The notes beneath the pieces are model-generated. The model saw only the letters and a list, made by a program, of their open reading frames with translations, did not search any database and was not told the origin of the DNA. Source: Paenibacillus sp. JCM 10914 (GTDB taxonomy: Bacteria; Bacillota; Bacilli; Paenibacillales; Paenibacillaceae). Taken from it: a stretch of 64,000 nt of DNA. Position numbers and translations under genes: made by a program. Location: NCBI RefSeq assembly GCF_001315105.1, contig NZ_BAZR01000006.1, forward strand, positions 1 to 64,000. Direction: 5' to 3'. Shown here piece after piece: positions 1 through 12,040 of the stretch (within the stretch, counting starts at the first letter, position 1; every line of letters begins with the position of its first letter).

Positions 1-181
1 CTTCGTTGTCTTCTGCGAATCTCGTTCGCATCAGCAACTTTTATAATATATCACACTATCATTTACTTAGCAAGTTTTTTTTTGAAAGATGTTAATGTAA
101 TTGAAAGCTGTGATATGTCGCCGTCAAAAGCGGCAAGGAATAATATATCACAGCATTTCAATGCCGGTCAAGTCTTTTATT
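1..181 (-). promoter_or_regulatory. Tandem rRNA-operon-type promoters (P1, P2) reading off the left edge
   Basis: Read on the minus strand there are two sigma-A-like promoters. P1 has -35 TTGACC (166-171) and -10 TATATT (142-147), spacing 18. P2 has -35 TTGCTA (68-73) and -10 TATATT (45-50), spacing 17. Both -10 regions lie in an identical 13-bp sequence, ATAATATATCACA on the plus strand (43-55 and 140-152), as expected for duplicated rrn promoters. Downstream of P2 is a small hairpin (14-19 with 25-30). In this group an rRNA operon commonly follows gyrA and an HD-GYP gene, so I infer that 16S rRNA lies just outside the window. The rRNA itself is not visible. Confidence 0.6.
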
Positions 182-1294
182 TCAACTAATTACTTCTTCT
201 ATATACAGATGCCGTTGCTGCATTAAATTTCGGATTTCACCCTGTATAGAAACCATGGGTCTGGTTGGATGCTGGTTATCCGTAAATACGATCTCACCTG
301 TGCTTCCATCGCTAAGCCTCACCCGGGTTCCAGAGTGTAAAGCCGTTACCTTATGAATAAAAGTCTGAACAATCTTCGGATCAAGCTTACCGAAAGCTTC
401 AAGCTGAATTTGCTCTAGCACCACATAAGGCGATTGAGCACTACGATAAAATTTATCCAGCGTCATCGCGTGGAAGATATCGGTTACCGCAACAATCTTG
501 GCATAGACGTGAATCTTATTGCCTTCAAGCCGAAGCGGATAACCCGATCCGTCTACCTTCTCATGATGTTGTAGCGCGGCCAGCCTTACACCTTCGTTCA
601 CTGCCGCGACGTTCTTAAGAATCTGATAGCCATACGTCGTATGCTGCCGAACCTCTTCATTCTCTTCCTCCGTCAGTTTGGATGGCTTGTTTAAAATAAT
701 GGGATCGATCTTGGCATTGCCGATATCGTGCAATAAACCGGCAAAGGCAACCTGCATCCAATCTTTCTGCGGAAGTCCCATCCACTGAGCCAGTTTATAT
801 GAGGATAGGGCACACAAAACCGCACTGTGATATCGGTAGTCATGTCGATTGGTCATTCTCGGTATAAATTTGAGGACATGGTAATCATGCTGATGGCTAA
901 GCAAGCTCTCCAACTGATTGCGAACCTCATACATCCTCAGCTCGCCCGTAATAGCCGATTGATAGCAATTCTTAACCAGCATCATCGTCTTGTCATACTC
1001 CTCATGCAGGGGCAAGTCCTTTCTTGTGAAGGTCTCTTCTGCACCGCTACCCTGGTTATTGTCTGTAAAAATCAGCGATGGCTTTTGTCCGGCGGACTTG
1101 ACGGTTGGTATTCTCGTACTCTCGGCCTCTACGGATTCCACAGCCACCTGCTCCACCATAAAAGCTCTGAGCACTTCTAAATCTCGCGGAAGCAAGACCT
1201 TCCCTTTGTGAAGCAATAGGCCTCCAAGAGGCGTATACACATCTTTAGCCAGTTTGACACCAGCGGTTACTTCATTCACGGCTTTGATCGTCAT
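182..1294 (-). CDS. HD-GYP domain protein (putative cyclic-di-GMP phosphodiesterase)
   Basis: A protein of about 370 residues. The C-terminal half carries the HD-GYP signature: LLHDIGNAKID, then HHEKVDGSGYP, then VTDIFHAMT. The family hydrolyses cyclic di-GMP with a two- or three-metal centre; all the expected His and Asp ligands appear present. The N-terminal third has no recognisable sensor domain and no membrane segment, so the protein is probably cytoplasmic. I start at ATG 1294 because GAGAGGG sits about 6 nt upstream; a TTG two codons earlier is also open. It lies downstream of gyrA, behind the gyrA terminator, and upstream of the rRNA-type promoters. The family call is firm; the cellular process it controls is unknown. 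Confidence 0.85.
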   Translation of the reverse strand: MTIKAVNEVTAGVKLAKDVYTPLGGLLLHKGKVLLPRDLEVLRAFMVEQVAVESVEAESTRIPTVKSAGQKPSLIFTDNNQGSGAEETFTRKDLPLHEEYDKTMMLVKNCYQSAITGELRMYEVRNQLESLLSHQHDYHVLKFIPRMTNRHDYRYHSAVLCALSSYKLAQWMGLPQKDWMQVAFAGLLHDIGNAKIDPIILNKPSKLTEEENEEVRQHTTYGYQILKNVAAVNEGVRLAALQHHEKVDGSGYPLRLEGNKIHVYAKIVAVTDIFHAMTLDKFYRSAQSPYVVLEQIQLEAFGKLDPKIVQTFIHKVTALHSGTRVRLSDGSTGEIVFTDNQHPTRPMVSIQGEIRNLMQQRHLYIEEVIS

Positions 1295-1420
1295 GACCAA
1301 CCCTCTCCATCTGTTAAGCTGCCGATGGCAGCAAACTTGACCTTATCATTATACATATTATAGTTCGACTTCCTCAGCCTGTACAATACCAATTCCCTGA
1401 ATTTGTCATGCCTCCAAAAT

Positions 1421-1456
1421 AAAAAAAGCACGGCTGCAAAACTCGCATCCGTGCTT
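1421..1456 (-). terminator. Rho-independent terminator of gyrA
   Basis: On the minus strand an 8-bp stem AAGCACGG/CCGTGCTT (1449-1456 with 1426-1433) is followed by a T run (1421-1427), seven bases past the gyrA stop. Confidence 0.8.
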
Positions 1457-1463
1457 ATGTTTA

Positions 1464-3983
1464 TTACTCTTCAGTCGGGTCGATAGGATCTTCGGAATCC
1501 ACTGGCCCCGCTGTTTCAGAGCCTTCTACCCATTCTTCGTCTTCGATCTCCTCGGGCTCATCACTCTTATCTGCTCGGCAGACGGTACCCACTGAATCAT
1601 CCTCACGAATGTTAATCAGCTTCACGCCTTGAGCATAACGGCCCATGGTTGAGATTCCTTCCATGCTTGTGCGAATAATGGTACCGCTGGACGTAATAAT
1701 CATGAGATCTTCTTCCGACTTCACGACTTTCAATGCCACAACCGGACCATTCTTCTCCGTGATATTGATCGTCTTGATCCCTTTACCGCCACGTGTCTGG
1801 CTGCGATAGTCACTTGCAGGTGTCCGCTTACCATAGCCTTTGGTCGTTACGATGAGGATATCGAGCTCCTGGTCAACCACGTCCATGCCGATGACTTCAT
1901 CATGGTCATCCAGCGTAATCCCTTTAACCCCCGTCGCACTTCTTCCCATTGAGCGCACATCGCTCTCCTTGAAGCGGATGGACATTCCTTGTGCGGTTCC
2001 CATAATGATCTCTTGCTGACCGTCAGTCAGCTTAACCTCAATCAAGGAATCGTCTTCACGCAGGTTAATGGCGATCAGACCGCCTTTGCGGATATTTACA
2101 TAATCCTCAAGCGGGGTTTTCTTAACGACGCCTTGATGCGTAGCAAAGAACAGGAAATTATCACTATCAAAGTTCTCTACCGGGATCACGGCATTAATCG
2201 ATTCACCCTGTTCGATCTGGATCAGGTTAATGATCGGCGTACCACGGGCCGTTCGACTAAGCTCAGGAATCTCGTAAGCCTTCAGTCGATACGCCTTGCC
2301 TTTATCCGTAAAGAACATGAGGTAGTGGTGAGAATTCGTTACGAAGAGATGCTCGACAAAGTCCTCACTTTTCGTATCCATGCCCACAACGCCCCGTCCA
2401 CCCCGCTTCTGGCTGCGATACGTATTCGCAGGCAGACGCTTGATATAACCGGTATGCGTAATGGTTATGATTACTTCCTCACGCGGAATCAGATCCTCAT
2501 CGAGGATGCTATCTTCACCAACCGTAATCTCCGTACGGCGTTCATCCGAGAAGCGCTCCTTGATCTCTTGCAGTTCGTCATTGATGATCTGCAGCACGAG
2601 ATGCTCATTAGCCAAAATTTCACGCAATTCTGCGATCTTGGCCAGCAGCTCCTGGTACTCGTTCTCGATCTTCTCGCGCTCTAGTCCTGTCAGTCGCTGC
2701 AAACGCATGTCCAGAATCGCCTGTGCCTGCTCTTGGCTAAGCCCAAAGCGTCCCATCAAGCCTTCACGCGCAGCCTCCGTCGTCTGGGATGCACGAATGA
2801 GGGCAATGACCTCATCCAGATGATCAAGGGCGATCCGCAAACCTTCGAGGATATGGGCGCGCGCCTCTGCCTTCCGGAGTTCAAATTCCGTACGGCGACG
2901 AATGACAATTACTTGATGTTCCAGGTAGTGGAACAGAACATCGCGCAGGTTTAAGATTTTCGGCTCATTATTCACGATGGCAAGCATGTTAATACCGAAA
3001 TTGGATTGCATCGCAGTATGCTTATACAGATTGTTCAGGACCACATTTGGATTCACATCCCGGCGCAATTCAATCACGATGCGCATACCATTACGGTCTG
3101 ACTCATCCCGTAGGTCCGTAATGCCATCAATCCGCTTCTCGCGCACTAACTCAGCAATCTTCTCGACCAAACGAGCTTTGTTCACTTGATATGGAATCTC
3201 ATGCACGACGATGCGTGCCTTATTGTTGTTCTCTTCGATGGTCGCCTTCGCCCGCATCGTTACCGAACCGCGTCCCGTACGATAGGCTTGACGTATCCCT
3301 TCACGGCCAAGAATATAACCTGCTGTCGGGAAATCCGGTCCTTGGATATATTCCATAAGCTCCATCGGCGTAATGTCCGGGTTACGAATCATCGCCTGAA
3401 CGCCATCGATAACTTCTCCGAGATTGTGCGGTGGAATGTTGGTCGCCATTCCGACTGCGATTCCGGAAACACCGTTAACCAGCAAGTTAGGATAGCGTGC
3501 AGGAAGGACAACCGGCTCCTGTTCCTCGCCATCGTAGTTCGGTGCGAAGTCTATAGTCTCTTTATTGATATCTCTAAGCATTTCCATGGCGATCTTGGAT
3601 AGACGAGCTTCGGTATACCGCATAGCCGCTGCCATATCCCCGTCGATGGAACCGAAATTACCATGCCCGTCAACAAGCATGTAACGCATGGAGAAGTCCT
3701 GAGCCATCCGGACCATGGATTCATACACTGCGGAATCACCGTGAGGATGGTACTTACCAATAACCTCGCCAACGATTCTTGCTGATTTCTTATGCGGTTT
3801 ATCCGGCGCCATTCCGAGTTCAGACATCGCATATAAAATACGACGGTGTACCGGCTTCATTCCGTCCCGCACATCCGGCAAAGCCCGGCTGACAATGATG
3901 CTCATCGCGTAATCCATAAAGGATTCGCGCATCTCGGTACCAATGTCCCGATCTTTGATTTGGGAGAAATTTTCTTCGGCCAT
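1464..3983 (-). CDS. gyrA: DNA gyrase subunit A
   Basis: 839 residues, full length for GyrA. With GyrB it introduces negative supercoils by double-strand passage. The winged-helix/tower region carries the catalytic tyrosine (RYTEARL, Tyr123). The quinolone-resistance region reads [10 protein letters not shown] with Ser84 and Glu88, the susceptible residues. The C-terminal pinwheel contains the GyrA box ([10 protein letters not shown]), and the protein ends in an acidic tail. The ATG at 3983 is preceded by a strong GGAGG at good spacing. Unlike gyrB in this window, the frame is intact. It is transcribed from its own promoter rather than directly with gyrB, because a plus-strand gene separates the two. 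Confidence 0.98.
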   Translation of the reverse strand: MAEENFSQIKDRDIGTEMRESFMDYAMSIIVSRALPDVRDGMKPVHRRILYAMSELGMAPDKPHKKSARIVGEVIGKYHPHGDSAVYESMVRMAQDFSMRYMLVDGHGNFGSIDGDMAAAMRYTEARLSKIAMEMLRDINKETIDFAPNYDGEEQEPVVLPARYPNLLVNGVSGIAVGMATNIPPHNLGEVIDGVQAMIRNPDITPMELMEYIQGPDFPTAGYILGREGIRQAYRTGRGSVTMRAKATIEENNNKARIVVHEIPYQVNKARLVEKIAELVREKRIDGITDLRDESDRNGMRIVIELRRDVNPNVVLNNLYKHTAMQSNFGINMLAIVNNEPKILNLRDVLFHYLEHQVIVIRRRTEFELRKAEARAHILEGLRIALDHLDEVIALIRASQTTEAAREGLMGRFGLSQEQAQAILDMRLQRLTGLEREKIENEYQELLAKIAELREILANEHLVLQIINDELQEIKERFSDERRTEITVGEDSILDEDLIPREEVIITITHTGYIKRLPANTYRSQKRGGRGVVGMDTKSEDFVEHLFVTNSHHYLMFFTDKGKAYRLKAYEIPELSRTARGTPIINLIQIEQGESINAVIPVENFDSDNFLFFATHQGVVKKTPLEDYVNIRKGGLIAINLREDDSLIEVKLTDGQQEIIMGTAQGMSIRFKESDVRSMGRSATGVKGITLDDHDEVIGMDVVDQELDILIVTTKGYGKRTPASDYRSQTRGGKGIKTINITEKNGPVVALKVVKSEEDLMIITSSGTIIRTSMEGISTMGRYAQGVKLINIREDDSVGTVCRADKSDEPEEIEDEEWVEGSETAGPVDSEDPIDPTEE

Positions 3984-4075
3984 GCTGGACCTCCTTCATT
4001 TTCCTATCAACCATGCCTTGCTCTATGTGAAAAAAGCAGAATAGTGATCAGAAACCTATAAACACACTAACCTTT

Positions 4076-4104
4076 ATTATATTACTTTCACAAACCGGAC
4101 ACAA
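4076..4104 (-). promoter_or_regulatory. Probable gyrA promoter
   Basis: The minus strand reads TTGTGT (4099-4104), 17 nt, TATAAT (4076-4081), about 90 nt upstream of the gyrA start. The good match and position suggest a sigma-A promoter. No factor-binding site is evident. Confidence 0.6.
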
Positions 4105-4378
4105 TTAAACCCGGTAGTATTTCAGTGAAGGCATGATTTTTGCCCCCAAACCGGGATATACGCCCTGTCCTCCGTGCCCTTATTCACATACAATGCAATG
4201 CGAAGAAGTTTTCGAATCATCACATCTTTATATTATACCACTGATTGTCATACTTGTCCTATGTTTTCCGGGTATAGCCGCAGCTTGCTACCATGATCGA
4301 AAACTTTAAATTTACATTAGCGTTCGTTGTATGACAATTCGTATCCCCACATCAAACGGCCGGAAAGGATGAAGATGG
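4105..4378. other. Intergenic region between gyrA and the YheC/YheD-type gene
   Basis: With 3984-4104 this makes a divergent gap of almost 400 bp. Apart from the gyrA promoter and a purine-rich ribosome-binding stretch just before 4379 (AAAGGATGAAG) I see no gene, repeat array or structured RNA in it. Confidence 0.5.
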
Positions 4379-5175
4379 TTGACTATCCAACGCGTTGCTA
4401 GTAAATGGGCAAAAACAAAGATTATTCTGAACAATAAAGGACTCGCCTCTTATGTTCCCTCAACCCGCCAGTACACTTTGGAAGCTCTTGAAGAAATGCT
4501 GAATATCCACACACTTGTCTTTATCAAACCGGATCGAGGAACCTATGGCATCGGCGTCATGTCCGTCGAGGAATTAGCTATAGCTAACCAGCTGGTGAAA
4601 CTGAAACGACCTATAAACTGCGCCATGATCAAAAAACGGAGATATTCAGTTCCGTCGAAAGTCTTCATAACACCCTCCAGCCCCTCTTCAAGGGTCAGGC
4701 TTATTTGATCCAGAAGGGCATACATCTGCTCCGCCATCAAGGACGCCCGTTCGATCTTCGGGTGCTTACGCAGAAGAGCCCTGCCGGGCAATGGGTCAGC
4801 ACCGGCATCATTGGCCGGGTCGCCGCTAAGAACAAGATTATTACCAATCACCATAGCGGCGGTGTCGTCCATCATTACAAACCATTAATGCTTGAGCATA
4901 TGACCGACACGGAAGCGGAAAATATTCGCCGGGAATTATATGTACTCGGCGTCAACGTTGCGGCGCAGCTGCAGAAATCTTATCCCCATCTCAAAGAGAT
5001 TGGGCTCGATGTGGCTATCGACAACCGCTGGAACATCTGGATCCTCGAGGTAAACACGAAGCCGGCGCTGTTCCCGTTCAAGAAATTCTTTAAGGATCCA
5101 AGCGTCTATCAGAAGGTCAAGAAATATGCCAATGCCTATGGTCGCAAGTTATCCAGCAAGAAAAAAGCCAACTAA
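4379..5175 (+). pseudogene. YheC/YheD-family ATP-grasp protein (spore-coat associated), frameshifted
   Basis: Two overlapping frames encode one YheC/YheD-type protein. The first part (TTG at 4379) ends its family-like sequence with KPDRGTYGIGVM, the ATP-grasp nucleotide-binding motif. The second frame is family-like from about 4612 (YKLRHDQKTEIFSS) through LDVAIDNRWNIWILEVNTKPA, the metal-binding and ATP-grasp end. The switch lies at 4609-4612 and needs one missing base. About 265 residues result after repair, shorter than typical YheC/YheD at the N-terminus. Bacillus relatives are found with spore coats; the substrate ligated is unknown. It is convergent with gyrB and divergent from gyrA, so it opposes the replication fork. 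Confidence 0.75.
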
Positions 5176-5199
5176 CGAACACTAATCTTCGAAACATAA

Positions 5200-5244
5200 G
5201 AGGGGTGCCTCCCAAGGTCATTAACCCCGGGGCACCCCTCTCTT
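5200..5244. terminator. Shared hairpin between the YheC/YheD-type gene and gyrB
   Basis: A perfect 10-bp GC-rich stem (5200-5209 with 5231-5240) lies between convergent genes. The flanking T runs are weak on both strands, so termination strength is uncertain. Confidence 0.6.
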
Positions 5245-5253
5245 CACGATTCG

Positions 5254-7162
<1,909 letters not shown>

Positions 7163-7176
7163 GCCTTCACCTACTT

Positions 7177-7440
7177 CTACAGATTCTGTTTATACCTGGC
7201 TGCAAAATGATTCGCCCGTTTCTTAAGTGTTGCTGAGGAGATTGGAGAGTAGTAGACGATCGTTTTCGTCACCACGATGGATTTCGGATCTTCTTCGCCA
7301 ATCAGCTCGACAACCTTATGCTGCTGGGCATGCGTGACGAACTGCTTGGAGATTTTCGAGGATTTCTCGATCGAAATATCGAATATCCCAACCAGCTCGG
7401 ACGTACGGATGATCTTCTCTCCGCCCAAATGAATATACAT
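7177..7440 (-). CDS. remB: RemB/YaaB-type protein (DUF370)
   Basis: 87 residues, beginning [21 protein letters not shown], a close match to the small DUF370 proteins. In Bacillus subtilis RemB (YaaB) sits at this same place between recF and gyrB and is needed for normal biofilm-matrix expression; the related RemA is a DNA-binding protein. The assignment rests on sequence and on the conserved order recF-remB-gyrB. No membrane segment or signal is seen. Whether this copy binds DNA itself cannot be judged from the sequence. Confidence 0.88.
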   Translation of the reverse strand: MYIHLGGEKIIRTSELVGIFDISIEKSSKISKQFVTHAQQHKVVELIGEEDPKSIVVTKTIVYYSPISSATLKKRANHFAARYKQNL

Positions 7441-7454
7441 ATGGATTTCACTCC

Positions 7455-8566
7455 TTAAGAGCCCACCTGTCCATCATGGACATGAAAAATGCTGGCACCC
7501 TTCAATTTGTCGGTATTCAAACTTTCGATACCCGTTGCCGTGATGAATGTCTGCACTTTGCTCTGGAAGGTCTCAATCAATTGTGTCTGCCGGTACGGAT
7601 CCAATTCAGAGAGCACATCGTCCAGCAGCAACACCGGGTATTCTCCGATCTCTTCCTGTATCAGCTCGATTTCAGCTAGTTTTAAAGATAGCGCTGTCGT
7701 CCGTTGTTGGCCTTGTGAGCCGTACGTTTGAACTTCTTTGCCATTAATATAAAAAGCCAGATCATCTCGATGAGGACCTGCCAATGTCATACCACGCCGT
7801 ATTTCTTGCTCTTTCATTTGTGATAATTTTATCATAAATGTCTCAAATAAGACAGCTTCATCTTCTTCCACCGCGTCCGCAAAGGACGGGAGGTAGTGTA
7901 AAGATAGCTCTTCCAGGCCATTGGTGATGCTTGATGAATGCTTTCAGCCCATTTTTGCAGCTTTTTTATGAATTGTTTCCTTTTCTTGACGATTTTAACA
8001 CCATGTTCTGCCAATTGGCTATTCCAGATGTCTAGCATGGCGGTTTCTACACCGCTCTTCCCCCACAATTGCTTCAGCAGATTGTTGCGCTGTACCAGCA
8101 CCTTCTGGTACTGCTGCAAATGAAAGAGGTAGCTCGGCGCTACCTGACCGATTTCCATGTCAAGAAACCGGCGGCGAACCCCCGGCGTGCCTTTGACAAT
8201 CTCTAAATCTTCAGGTGCAAACATAACCACGTTCAGCGACCCTATAAAATCGCTCAGCTTCCGCTGCTCAAGTCCATTTATCTTTGCTTTTTTCCCCTGT
8301 TGAGACAAACTCAGCTCCAGCTTTAAGGCTCCATATTTCCGGTCTACCTCAGCTGCGACATGGGCATGGGTCTGTTCAAATGCAATCAACTCTTTGTCCT
8401 TGGAGGTTCGGTGGCTCTTTGTCAAAGCGAGTACAAAGAGCGCCTCCATCAAATTTGTTTTCCCCTGAGCGTTTCGTCCGATAATCAGATTCACATCCCC
8501 GAACGGCTCGAGCTGCAGCTGCTCATAGTTGCGATAATGCTGCAGACTGACATTTTTGACAAACAA
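7455..8566 (-). pseudogene. recF: RecF recombination/replication-repair ATPase, one apparent deletion
   Basis: An SMC-like ATPase that with RecO and RecR loads RecA at gaps. Walker A reads IGRNAQGKTN near the N-terminus; the signature region (YGSQGQQRTTALSLKLAE) and Walker B (PVLLLDDVLSELD) are near the C-terminus. Family sequence changes frame at 7929-7930 (ESIHQ, then ITNGLEELSLHYLPSFADAVEED); one added G restores it, giving about 370 residues. I choose TTG 8566 (MFVKNVSLQHYRNYEQL) because GGGAGAGG lies just upstream, although an ATG at 8596 is in frame. It is cotranscribed with yaaA and dnaN, the standard order at bacterial origins. Probably intact in the organism. Confidence 0.9.
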
Positions 8567-8623
8567 GTTTATCCTCTCCCTCGTCTGTTCGCGCATAGCG
8601 CCAAAGCGGCTGCGGGAGGCTGT

Positions 8624-8839
8624 CTATTGTGCCACCACCTGAAACGTGCCGCAGTCCTCTACCTGGATGATGTCGCCGGGAACCAGCTTGCGCCCACGTC
8701 TCTCTTCCTTCTCATCGTTTACGAGCACGGCCCCTTCCTGCAGCAATGCCTTTGCCATCCCTCCTGTGGATACGCAATCGGACAGCTTCAGGAATTGATC
8801 GAGCTTTATATACGCACTGTGGATAAATATTTGTTTCAT
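8624..8839 (-). CDS. yaaA: S4-domain RNA-binding protein YaaA
   Basis: About 71 residues, almost entirely an S4 RNA-binding domain (KLDQFLKLSDCVSTGGMAKALLQEGAVLVNDE, then RRGRKLVPGDIIQV). YaaA-type proteins lie between dnaN and recF in Bacillota and are thought to act in ribosome assembly; the direct target is not established. The ATG at 8839 is preferred because AAAGGAAG precedes it; the upstream in-frame ATG at 8854 overlaps that ribosome-binding site. Confidence 0.88.
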   Translation of the reverse strand: MKQIFIHSAYIKLDQFLKLSDCVSTGGMAKALLQEGAVLVNDEKEERRGRKLVPGDIIQVEDCGTFQVVAQ

Positions 8840-8874
8840 GACTCTTCCTTTCATCCTGTCAACATGGGGATAAC

Positions 8875-10017
8875 TTAATTAGCGGTACGGTAAGGCAAAA
8901 TAATATATTGGCTCTTGCTGTCATCCAGTGGCTTCAGAATAATCGGGCTCATGACGCCCATGAAAGCAATCATCAGCTGTTCGCTTTCAACCACTTTCAG
9001 TACGTCTAGCATGTATTTCGAGTTGAACGAGATCCGCAGCGGCTCGCCGTTGAAATCGATCAGATCCAATTCTTCGCGTACTTTACCGAGATCTGACGAG
9101 CTCGAAGAAATTTCAATCCCGCCCTGCTCCAACGTTTGCAGCAGCACAATGTTAGTTTTCTCCTCTTTCGAGAGCAAATAAGCACGGTCAATCGATTCAC
9201 TTAATTTTTTTGTGTCCAGGACGAGTTCTGTTTTGTGCGAAGTTGGAATAATCCTAGAAGTATCGGGATAAATGCCGTCCAATATACGAGAGTAGAACAA
9301 CACACGGTCAATTTTAAATAATACCTGATTATCAGCTACAACGATATCGACCAACGTATTCTGATCCGGAATGATTTTACTGAGCTCGTTCAAAGTCTTG
9401 CCTGCAATGACAACATTGTTAAACGTTATATCATCTACGCCTTCTAGCTGTGCAGAACGAGTCGCTAGTCTATGGCGATCTGTGGCGGTAAATTTCAGTT
9501 CATTGTTGTTCAAGCTCCATAGTACACCCGTCAATATCGGCGTTGTCTCGTGTGTGGAAATCGAGAATACGGTCTGCTTGATCATATTTTTTAACAAATC
9601 TCCTGGCAACGATACCGTTTGGCTATCTTCGATGTTAGGTAATACTGGGAATTCTTCTGGGTCCAAACCTACCAATTGAATTTCGGTTGCACCGGCAGAG
9701 ATAAACGTATGGAAGTTCTCTTTAACCTCCATCTGAATTTGCTGGGAAGGCAGTTTCTTAATAATCTCGACGAAAAATTTGGCTGGGAGCACGACGCTGC
9801 CTGGCGTTTCGACGTTTACGATCGTCTGTTTCTCATCTTCCGCTGGAATAAAGGATTGAATTGAAATATCGGTATCGCTGGCGGTTAAGGTTACACCTGA
9901 ATACGTAACATCTAGCTTGATCCCGCCAAGAATTGGGATGGTTGTCCGGCTGGAGATTGCCTTGGACACATGCTGAATGGATTCGTTAAGTACATTTTTT
10001 AATATGCTGATTTTCAT
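8875..10017 (-). CDS. dnaN: DNA polymerase III sliding clamp (beta subunit)
   Basis: 380 residues, the usual length for the beta clamp, which encircles DNA and tethers PolC/DnaE. It begins MKISILKNVLNESIQHVSKAIS and ends ILPYRTAN, the conserved C-terminal strand. The start at 10017 has AAGGAGTG upstream; the reading frame extends 19 codons further but without support. It lies downstream of dnaA across a 200-bp gap that holds the origin-unwinding element. Confidence 0.97.
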   Translation of the reverse strand: MKISILKNVLNESIQHVSKAISSRTTIPILGGIKLDVTYSGVTLTASDTDISIQSFIPAEDEKQTIVNVETPGSVVLPAKFFVEIIKKLPSQQIQMEVKENFHTFISAGATEIQLVGLDPEEFPVLPNIEDSQTVSLPGDLLKNMIKQTVFSISTHETTPILTGVLWSLNNNELKFTATDRHRLATRSAQLEGVDDITFNNVVIAGKTLNELSKIIPDQNTLVDIVVADNQVLFKIDRVLFYSRILDGIYPDTSRIIPTSHKTELVLDTKKLSESIDRAYLLSKEEKTNIVLLQTLEQGGIEISSSSSDLGKVREELDLIDFNGEPLRISFNSKYMLDVLKVVESEQLMIAFMGVMSPIILKPLDDSKSQYIILPYRTAN

Positions 10018-10093
10018 TAATTTCACTCCTTGCGGAAAAATGAGAGGGGGTTGTTCTCTCTTGGCGAAGGCCAAGAATGCTCCCTCTTTATGG

Positions 10094-10130
10094 TTAAATT
10101 ATTATTAATTATTAATAGTAATAGTAGTAG
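10094..10130 (-). other. oriC unwinding element with DnaA-trio repeats
   Basis: Read in the dnaA sense (minus strand), a DnaA box TTATCCACA is followed by a short GC-containing spacer, then the trinucleotide run TACTACTATTACTAT (within 10115-10130), then an A/T-only tract to about 10094. This is the same order as in the B. subtilis dnaA-dnaN gap, where the trios guide DnaA onto single strands during unwinding. The arrangement is seen directly; the function is inferred from B. subtilis. Confidence 0.78.
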
Positions 10131-10142
10131 GGACACTGAATA

Positions 10143-10151
10143 TGTGGATAA
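10143..10151 (-). promoter_or_regulatory. DnaA box (perfect) next to the trio element
   Basis: TGTGGATAA on the plus strand is the exact complement of TTATCCACA. It lies 12 bp from the trio repeats and is oriented toward them. Confidence 0.85.
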
Positions 10152-10176
10152 GCCTAAGAAACGGCATAAAATTAAG

Positions 10177-10194
10177 CTATCCACATGTGTATAG
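10177..10194. promoter_or_regulatory. Imperfect DnaA-box pair
   Basis: CTATCCACA (10177-10185, one mismatch) directly abuts TGTGTATAG (10186-10194, two mismatches), forming a near palindrome between dnaA and dnaN. Confidence 0.5.
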
Positions 10195-10218
10195 ATTGTG
10201 CATAGGCTTTGAACTTGT

Positions 10219-11565
10219 TCAGGTAGGATTTTTGATTTTCTCTGTTAAATTGTTGACCACTTTAAACAGATCCTGGTCGTTCTTCAGAGATTGGGTAATC
10301 TTCTCGTGGGCATGTATGACAGTGGTATGATCCCGGCCCCCGAACGCTTCTCCGATCTTTGGAAGAGAATAATCGGTTAATTCACGGGACAAGTACATCG
10401 CAATTTGCCGCGGAAAGGCTACGGCCTTCGTCCGTTTACGCGCTTTGAAGTCTTCAAGCCGAAGGTTGTAATATTCGCCTACCTTCTGCTGAATATCCTG
10501 AATGGTAATCATTCTTGGCCGGCTTGACGGAATAATATCTTTCAGGGCTTCGGCTGCCAGATGCGTCGTTACATCCTGATTGGTTAATGAAGAATAGGCT
10601 ACGACACGTATAAGCGCACCTTCCAACTCTCGAATGTTCGTATCGATCTGGTTGGCAATATACATCATGGCTTCGTTCGGAATGTCCAGATTCTCGGCCT
10701 TCGCTTTCTTGCGAAGGATCGCGATTCGCGTCTCCAGATCCGGCGGCTGAATGTCCGTAATCAGTCCCCATTCAAACCGTGAGCGGAGCCGCTCTTCCAG
10801 CGTAGGTATTTCCTTTGGCGGACGGTCACTGGAGATGATGATCTGCTTACGTTCCTCATGCAGGGCATTAAACGTATGGAAAAATTCCTCTTGCGTCGAT
10901 TCCTTTCCTGCCAGGAATTGAATATCGTCAATGAGCAGGATATCGACACTGCGGTACTTATTGCGAAAACTCTCTGCACGGTTATCACGGATGGAGTTAA
11001 TGAACTCGTTGGTGAACTTCTCAGAGGAGATGTACACGACCTTGCTGCTGGGATTATGCTCTAGGATGTAGTGGCCAATGGCATGCATTAAGTGTGTCTT
11101 TCCTAGCCCAACACCACCATATAAAAACAAGGGGTTGTAGGCTTTAGCCGGAGCTTCTGCTACAGCGAGAGAGGCAGCATGCGCGAACCGATTACCCGAA
11201 CCAATGACGAAGGTGTCGAAGGTATACTTCGGATTCAGCATGTGGGATTGAATTTCATCCCCGGATACCTCCAGGACGGGTGCAGGCTGATGTGGAACAG
11301 GCTCATGTGACTTAGCCTCTTCAATAACGAAGCGAACATCGACCTGCTTGCCAATCACCTCAAAGAGCGTGGAGCTGACCAGCTTCGTATATCGACTTTC
11401 CAGCCATTCCACCGCAAAAGTCGTCGGTGCGGAGATGACAACGGAATGATCGTTAATAGTCAATGCTTTTGTCGCTTTGAACCAAGTATCAAAACTCGGT
11501 TTACTCAGCTTCGTTTGTATAATCGCTAATATTTCTTGCCATAATTCGGAAGTATGGCTTTCCAA
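10219..11565 (-). CDS. dnaA: Chromosomal replication initiator DnaA
   Basis: 448 residues. Domain I begins [25 protein letters not shown]; domain II is a short linker; domain III is an AAA+ ATPase with Walker [16 protein letters not shown] and Walker [15 protein letters not shown]; domain IV is the box-binding helix-turn-helix with the signature [17 protein letters not shown] choose the TTG start at 11565 because AAAGGAGTG precedes it; an ATG 14 codons upstream lacks one and would add an atypical extension. DnaA boxes lie on both sides of the gene, so autoregulation is likely. Confidence 0.97.
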   Translation of the reverse strand: MESHTSELWQEILAIIQTKLSKPSFDTWFKATKALTINDHSVVISAPTTFAVEWLESRYTKLVSSTLFEVIGKQVDVRFVIEEAKSHEPVPHQPAPVLEVSGDEIQSHMLNPKYTFDTFVIGSGNRFAHAASLAVAEAPAKAYNPLFLYGGVGLGKTHLMHAIGHYILEHNPSSKVVYISSEKFTNEFINSIRDNRAESFRNKYRSVDILLIDDIQFLAGKESTQEEFFHTFNALHEERKQIIISSDRPPKEIPTLEERLRSRFEWGLITDIQPPDLETRIAILRKKAKAENLDIPNEAMMYIANQIDTNIRELEGALIRVVAYSSLTNQDVTTHLAAEALKDIIPSSRPRMITIQDIQQKVGEYYNLRLEDFKARKRTKAVAFPRQIAMYLSRELTDYSLPKIGEAFGGRDHTTVIHAHEKITQSLKNDQDLFKVVNNLTEKIKNPT

Positions 11566-11639
11566 AACTGTCACTCCTTTAAATCTTCCAAATGTGGCTA
11601 GAGCCATGAGTGGAAATGTCGAAAGAAACTGAATGATGT

Positions 11640-12040
11640 CTAATTATCCCCAGTGCTAGAATCTCTGAAAACAAAAAAACATGGATAAATTGAAATTGTT
11701 CACAACTTTATCCACAGGCTGTTGATAATTCAAACTCTTCATTCACATATTCACAACCAAAAGTAATATAATCATAGCAAAAGAAGCCCTTGTTTTCAAT
11801 GTATGCCGCTAATTTATCCACAAATTCAATACGTTGTGCATAAAATTTATTCACACCACTATATATTGTTTATAATCTGTTTGAGATTCGACAACGTGAC
11901 CCAGATTGCGAGAAATATTATGCACAGGTTGTCCAATCGACAAGCGGAATTTTCCTCTCTCACCATCTGTTCATAACTTCTGCTTGAATATACTAACGAG
12001 CCATAGAATCAACCAAAGGTGAAAAATGGCTGTGGATAAG
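11640..12040. other. oriC DnaA-box cluster upstream of dnaA
   Basis: No gene is present here. Perfect boxes TTATCCACA occur at 11708-11716 and 11814-11822 (+) and 12031-12039 (-). One-mismatch boxes occur at 11644-11652 (TTATCCCCA), 11847-11855 (TTATTCACA), 11918-11926 (TTATGCACA) and 11835-11843 (minus, TGTGCATAA). The interval is A/T-rich. This matches the dnaA-upstream half of a Bacillus-type bipartite origin. The dnaA promoter should lie at its lower end, but I could not assign it confidently. Confidence 0.88.
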
